Shown piece by piece: positions 61,156-64,000 of a DNA stretch of 64,000 nt. The stretch lies in NCBI GenBank assembly GCA_035651755.1, contig DASRFA010000032.1, positions 130,008 through 194,007 of the forward strand, written 5' to 3'. Every line of letters begins with the position of its first letter. Within the stretch, counting starts at the first letter, position 1. The position numbers and the translations under genes were made by a program. Origin of the DNA: DASRFA01 sp035651755. Lineage in GTDB: Bacteria; Desulfobacterota; Binatia; UBA12015. Under the pieces are notes generated by a model. It saw only the letters and a list, made by a program, of their open reading frames with translations, was not told where the DNA came from and ran no database searches.

Positions 61156-63786
61156 ATGATTCCGCAGAGATGGATCGAAGCGTACCTGCGCTTCCTGCTG
61201 CGCTACCGCTTGACCGTCAGCATCGCGGTCGTGCTCTTCACCGCGACGTTCGGCTTCTTCCTCGTGCGGATGAAGCTCCAGATCAACTTCTTCGACTTCT
61301 ACCCGAAGTACCGGACCTTCGCGGACGCGTACGCCGACTGTAAGGCGCAGGGCGGCGGGCCGGTCGACTGCTTCATCCCGTCCGTCGTTCGCCCCGGTCC
61401 GGATCCGTACATCCAGATCTACACCGACTTCCGGCGGATGTTCGGCAGCGCGAACATCCTGTCGGTCATCCTCGAGGTCAAGAACGGGGACATCTACAAC
61501 CCCGAGACGCTCCAGAAGCTCGACCGGATCACGAAGCGCATCACGCTCCTGAAGGGCGTCGTGCCCTACCAGGTGCTCTCGATCGCGCATCCCAAGGTGA
61601 AGAGCATCACCGCGCACGGCGGATCACTCCAGATCCGTGAGATCTTCTATCCCGGTGTGCCGAAGACACAGGACGACGCCGACCGCGTCAAGTTCGCGGT
61701 CTACTCCACGAAAGGGGTGCGCGGCATCTTCGCCTCGCTCGACGACACCGCCGCCGTCGTGCACGCCGGATTCTGGGAGGAGGGCCTCGACTTCCAGAAC
61801 CTCTACGACAACGTGATGCAGCTGAAGGCGGAGGAGGACGATGCCAACCACACCGTCTACGTGACGGGCTTCCCGTGGCTCTACGCGTCGGTGCTGCAGT
61901 ACTCCAAGCAGCTGCTCTACGTCTTCGGCCTCACCACGCTGACGCTCGCGTTCCTCCTCTACACCTACTTCCGGACGTGGACGGGAATCTGGGTGCCGAT
62001 CTTCTCCGGCATCCTCTCGAGCATCTGGGGCCTCGGGATCGCGGCGGTGCTGGGCTTCAACCTCGACCCGCTCGTGCTCGTGATCCCGATCTTCCTGACC
62101 GCGCGAGCGCTCAGCCATTCGGTCCAGTCGATGGACCGCTACCACGAGGAGTTCTATCGCCTGAAGGACAAGAACCAGGCGATCATCGAGTCGTACTCGC
62201 ACCTCTTCCAGCCGGCGATGTCGGGCATCGTGACCGACGGCATCGGGCTCCTGATCGTCGCGGTCGCGCCGATCCCGCTCATCCAGAAGGTGGCGATCTT
62301 CGCGAGCTTCTGGATCGTCTCGATCTTCATCAGCGTCGTGACGCTGCACCCGATCCTGCTCTCCTTCATCGATCCGCCGCCCGAGCACCACGCGCCGGCG
62401 GAGTCGACCACGACCATCAGCATCTGGACCGGCAGGATCGTCATGTGGGGCGCGATCGCGATCGCCGTCGCGCTCTACAAGTACGGCATCGTGTCGTCGT
62501 GGGTCGCGTTCATCCTCATCGCACCGGTCCTCGCGTGGTACTGGATCCTGTTCGGCGAGCGCGCCTACCAGGCGTGGACGCACTACGCGATCGTCGCGAC
62601 CCAGGGGAATCGCCGCTGGATCGTCGTCGGCATCACGGCGGCGCTCTTCATCCTCTTCCCGATCTGGGGGTGGACGCTCAAGGTCGGCGACATGTCGCCG
62701 GGCTCCGCGCTCCTCTTCCCCGATCACCCGTACAACGTCGCGTACCGAAAGCTGAACGAGAAGTTCCTCGGCGCGAGCAGCCTGATCGTTATCGCCGACA
62801 CGCAGCAGCCCGACGGGATCAAGAACGCGCAGCCGCTCGCCGAGATCCAGGAGTTCTCCAACTACATGCAGGGCGCGGAGAGCGCCAGCACGTCGGTCAC
62901 CGTGATCGACATCGTGAAGCGGCTCGCGCAGCTCTACCACGACGGCGATCCCAAGTGGGGGCTCGTGCCCGACACGTCGAAGGAGATCGGGCAGCTCTTC
63001 TACGTGTTCACGAACACGGCGACCGGCAGCGACCTCGACCGCTACATGGATCCGTCCGGTCGCTACGGGACGGTGCTGACGTTCTTCCGAGGGTACTCGC
63101 ACGACATCATCAAGAACTCGATCGAGTACGGGAAGGCCTTCAGCAAGACCCACGGCGGCGGCTCGGTCGAGTTCAAGTTCGCCGGCGGCCTGTTCGGCAT
63201 CCTCCACGCCGTGAACGAGGCGGTCGAGAACTCGTACTGGACGAACCTGACGCTGATCTTCATCATGGTCTTCATCTGCCTGTACTTGACGTACGGGTCG
63301 CTGGTCGCAGCCGGGCTCCTCATGATCCCGGTCGTCCTGTCCCAGCTCGCGGCGGAGTTCACGATGGTCGTCCTGCACATCGACCTGAACGTGAACTCGC
63401 TTCCGATCGCCGCGGCGGGCGCCGGCGTCGGCGTCGACTACGGCATCTACCACTTCAGCCGGATGATCGACTGCTACGACGAGTTCGGGAACCTCGACGA
63501 GGCCGTCGACTTCGCGACCGCGACGACCGGCAAGGCGATCATCTTCACCGGCACGACGATGATGGCCGGCACCATGTTCTTCTACCTCTCCGACTTGAAG
63601 TTCCTCGCCGAGATGGGGCTCCTCCTGAGCCTGCTCATGATGTTCAACAAGTTCGGCGCGCTGATCGTCGTGCCGGCGCTCGTCAAGGTGATCCGCCCGC
63701 GCTTCATGCTCGAGCGCGAGGTACGAACGACGGCGCCGAGCGAGCACGCGCCGGTCGTCCCGGCGAGGCCGGCCGCGCACGCCTAG
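61156..63786 (+). CDS. MMPL/RND-superfamily transporter
   Basis: 876 residues. TCGGAGG lies nine bases before ATG 61156. Twelve helices in two halves: the first at RYRLTVSIAVVLFTATFGFF, a periplasmic domain with DFYPKYRTFADAY, then a helix cluster around residues 255-420. A second half has RRWIVVGITAALFILFPIWG and the late cluster WTNLTLIFIMVFICLYLTYG and AAGAGVGVDYGIYHFSRM. The GxxxDYGIY motif corresponds to the proton-relay helix. The size and lack of adaptor genes resemble hydrophobe exporters (HAE3/MMPL) that move lipids or hopanoids. Partner of the YCF48-like protein. Confidence 0.9.
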   Translation: MIPQRWIEAYLRFLLRYRLTVSIAVVLFTATFGFFLVRMKLQINFFDFYPKYRTFADAYADCKAQGGGPVDCFIPSVVRPGPDPYIQIYTDFRRMFGSANILSVILEVKNGDIYNPETLQKLDRITKRITLLKGVVPYQVLSIAHPKVKSITAHGGSLQIREIFYPGVPKTQDDADRVKFAVYSTKGVRGIFASLDDTAAVVHAGFWEEGLDFQNLYDNVMQLKAEEDDANHTVYVTGFPWLYASVLQYSKQLLYVFGLTTLTLAFLLYTYFRTWTGIWVPIFSGILSSIWGLGIAAVLGFNLDPLVLVIPIFLTARALSHSVQSMDRYHEEFYRLKDKNQAIIESYSHLFQPAMSGIVTDGIGLLIVAVAPIPLIQKVAIFASFWIVSIFISVVTLHPILLSFIDPPPEHHAPAESTTTISIWTGRIVMWGAIAIAVALYKYGIVSSWVAFILIAPVLAWYWILFGERAYQAWTHYAIVATQGNRRWIVVGITAALFILFPIWGWTLKVGDMSPGSALLFPDHPYNVAYRKLNEKFLGASSLIVIADTQQPDGIKNAQPLAEIQEFSNYMQGAESASTSVTVIDIVKRLAQLYHDGDPKWGLVPDTSKEIGQLFYVFTNTATGSDLDRYMDPSGRYGTVLTFFRGYSHDIIKNSIEYGKAFSKTHGGGSVEFKFAGGLFGILHAVNEAVENSYWTNLTLIFIMVFICLYLTYGSLVAAGLLMIPVVLSQLAAEFTMVVLHIDLNVNSLPIAAAGAGVGVDYGIYHFSRMIDCYDEFGNLDEAVDFATATTGKAIIFTGTTMMAGTMFFYLSDLKFLAEMGLLLSLLMMFNKFGALIVVPALVKVIRPRFMLEREVRTTAPSEHAPVVPARPAAHA

Positions 63787-63851
63787 CGGCGTGACCTAAG
63801 ACCACCGCCCGGAGGGCACCGCGCGCAGCCTCGTGGCAGAAGTGCCGCTCG

Positions 63852-63886
63852 GCGAGCATAGCGAGCCCGCGGGGAGTGGACTCCCC
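63852..63886 (+). repeat. Intergenic palindromic repeat, copy 3
   Basis: GCGAGCATAGCGAGCCCGCG followed by GGGGAGTGGACTCCCC; the end forms a 7-bp hairpin (GGGGAGT-GG-ACTCCCC, 63871-63886). Shares word order with copies at 3.8 and 55.4 kb. It lies between the transporter gene and the transposase tail. Confidence 0.55.
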
Positions 63887-63894
63887 ACCGTTTG

Positions 63895-64000
63895 TCAATG
63901 GGCCGCAAGCGGACCGTTGCGTCGCATGGGGTCGTAGCGGGTTTGTTCCCTGAGCATCGCGCAGGCGACGCGCAGCAGCCGGTCGGCGACGGCGCGCAGC
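63895..64000 (-). mobile_element. C-terminal end of a transposase gene, cut by the window edge
   Basis: 35 codons on the minus strand ending TGA at 63897-63895: LRAVADRLLRVACAMLREQT then RYDPMRRNGPLAAH. The A..LL...AM.R....YDP pattern is typical of the end of IS110/IS1111-type transposases (and a few other IS families). The rest is outside the window, so family and activity are uncertain. No clear terminal inverted repeat is seen between it and the transporter gene. Confidence 0.55.

Overview
The window is high-GC (roughly 70 percent by eye), gene-dense bacterial chromosome. The cell is a diderm: the window encodes a TolC-type outer-membrane protein with its fusion and inner-membrane partners, an RND transporter, a putative lipoprotein and many signal-peptide proteins. 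A clostridial/Bacillus-type PurF, an ffs-dnaX-ybaB-recR block, several families of small Cys-containing secreted proteins and a mycobacterial-style desaturase/reductase pair suggest an environmental deltaproteobacterium-like lineage (Desulfobacterota, Binatota or Myxococcota relatives). That placement is inference from gene style only.

Layout. 0-15 kb is mostly housekeeping: purL-purF, a RES/Xre-type toxin-antitoxin pair, nadB (minus strand), a lytic transglycosylase, pgsA, the SRP RNA gene ffs, dnaX, ybaB, recR, then a secF with no secD beside it, an SDR and a two-domain VOC protein. 14.4-18.3 kb holds an ECF sigma factor with a SnoaL-like tail, followed by a secreted tandem-repeat protein ending in a phage-tail-type S74 chaperone domain, and a small collagen-like secreted protein. 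18.7-21.1 kb is a decayed mobile island in tRNA-Arg(CCT). The intact tRNA is followed by a broken tyrosine integrase and gene fragments, and the last 42 bases of the tRNA are repeated with one mismatch at the far end.

21-31 kb is accessory metabolism: alcohol dehydrogenase and cytochrome P450 (overlapping genes), a VOC protein, a His-rich secreted protein, a DapB-like dehydrogenase, a SnoaL-like protein joined to an internally deleted SDR, two translationally coupled small genes (one a flavin split-barrel protein), and a fatty-acid desaturase with its ferredoxin reductase. The last pair lies divergent from a TetR regulator, with a clear operator between them. 31-46 kb contains two very large STAND-type ATPase regulators (one with a class III cyclase domain), a lipase-like putative lipoprotein, small secreted proteins, a GT-C membrane glycosyltransferase, a PQQ-type beta-propeller, and a hybrid-looking histidine kinase whose response-regulator partner has decayed.

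46-64 kb carries a periplasmic penicillin-acylase-family Ntn hydrolase, a DUF2332-type protein, and an Emr-type drug-efflux locus. In that locus a DHA2 pump is divergent from tetR-tolC-emrA, with a TetR-type palindrome between them. A third STAND regulator with a PhoB-like winged helix follows, then an amidohydrolase, a YCF48-like beta-propeller paired with an MMPL/RND transporter, and the tail of a transposase gene at the right edge. A small family of intergenic palindromic repeats (three copies seen) marks gene ends at 3.8, 55.4 and 63.9 kb.

The most unusual items are the tRNA-Arg island remnant, the S74 repeat protein with a 351-bp higher-order duplication beside an ECF sigma factor, the run of three giant STAND regulators, and several genes caught in decay (integrase, response regulator, SDR, secreted island protein).
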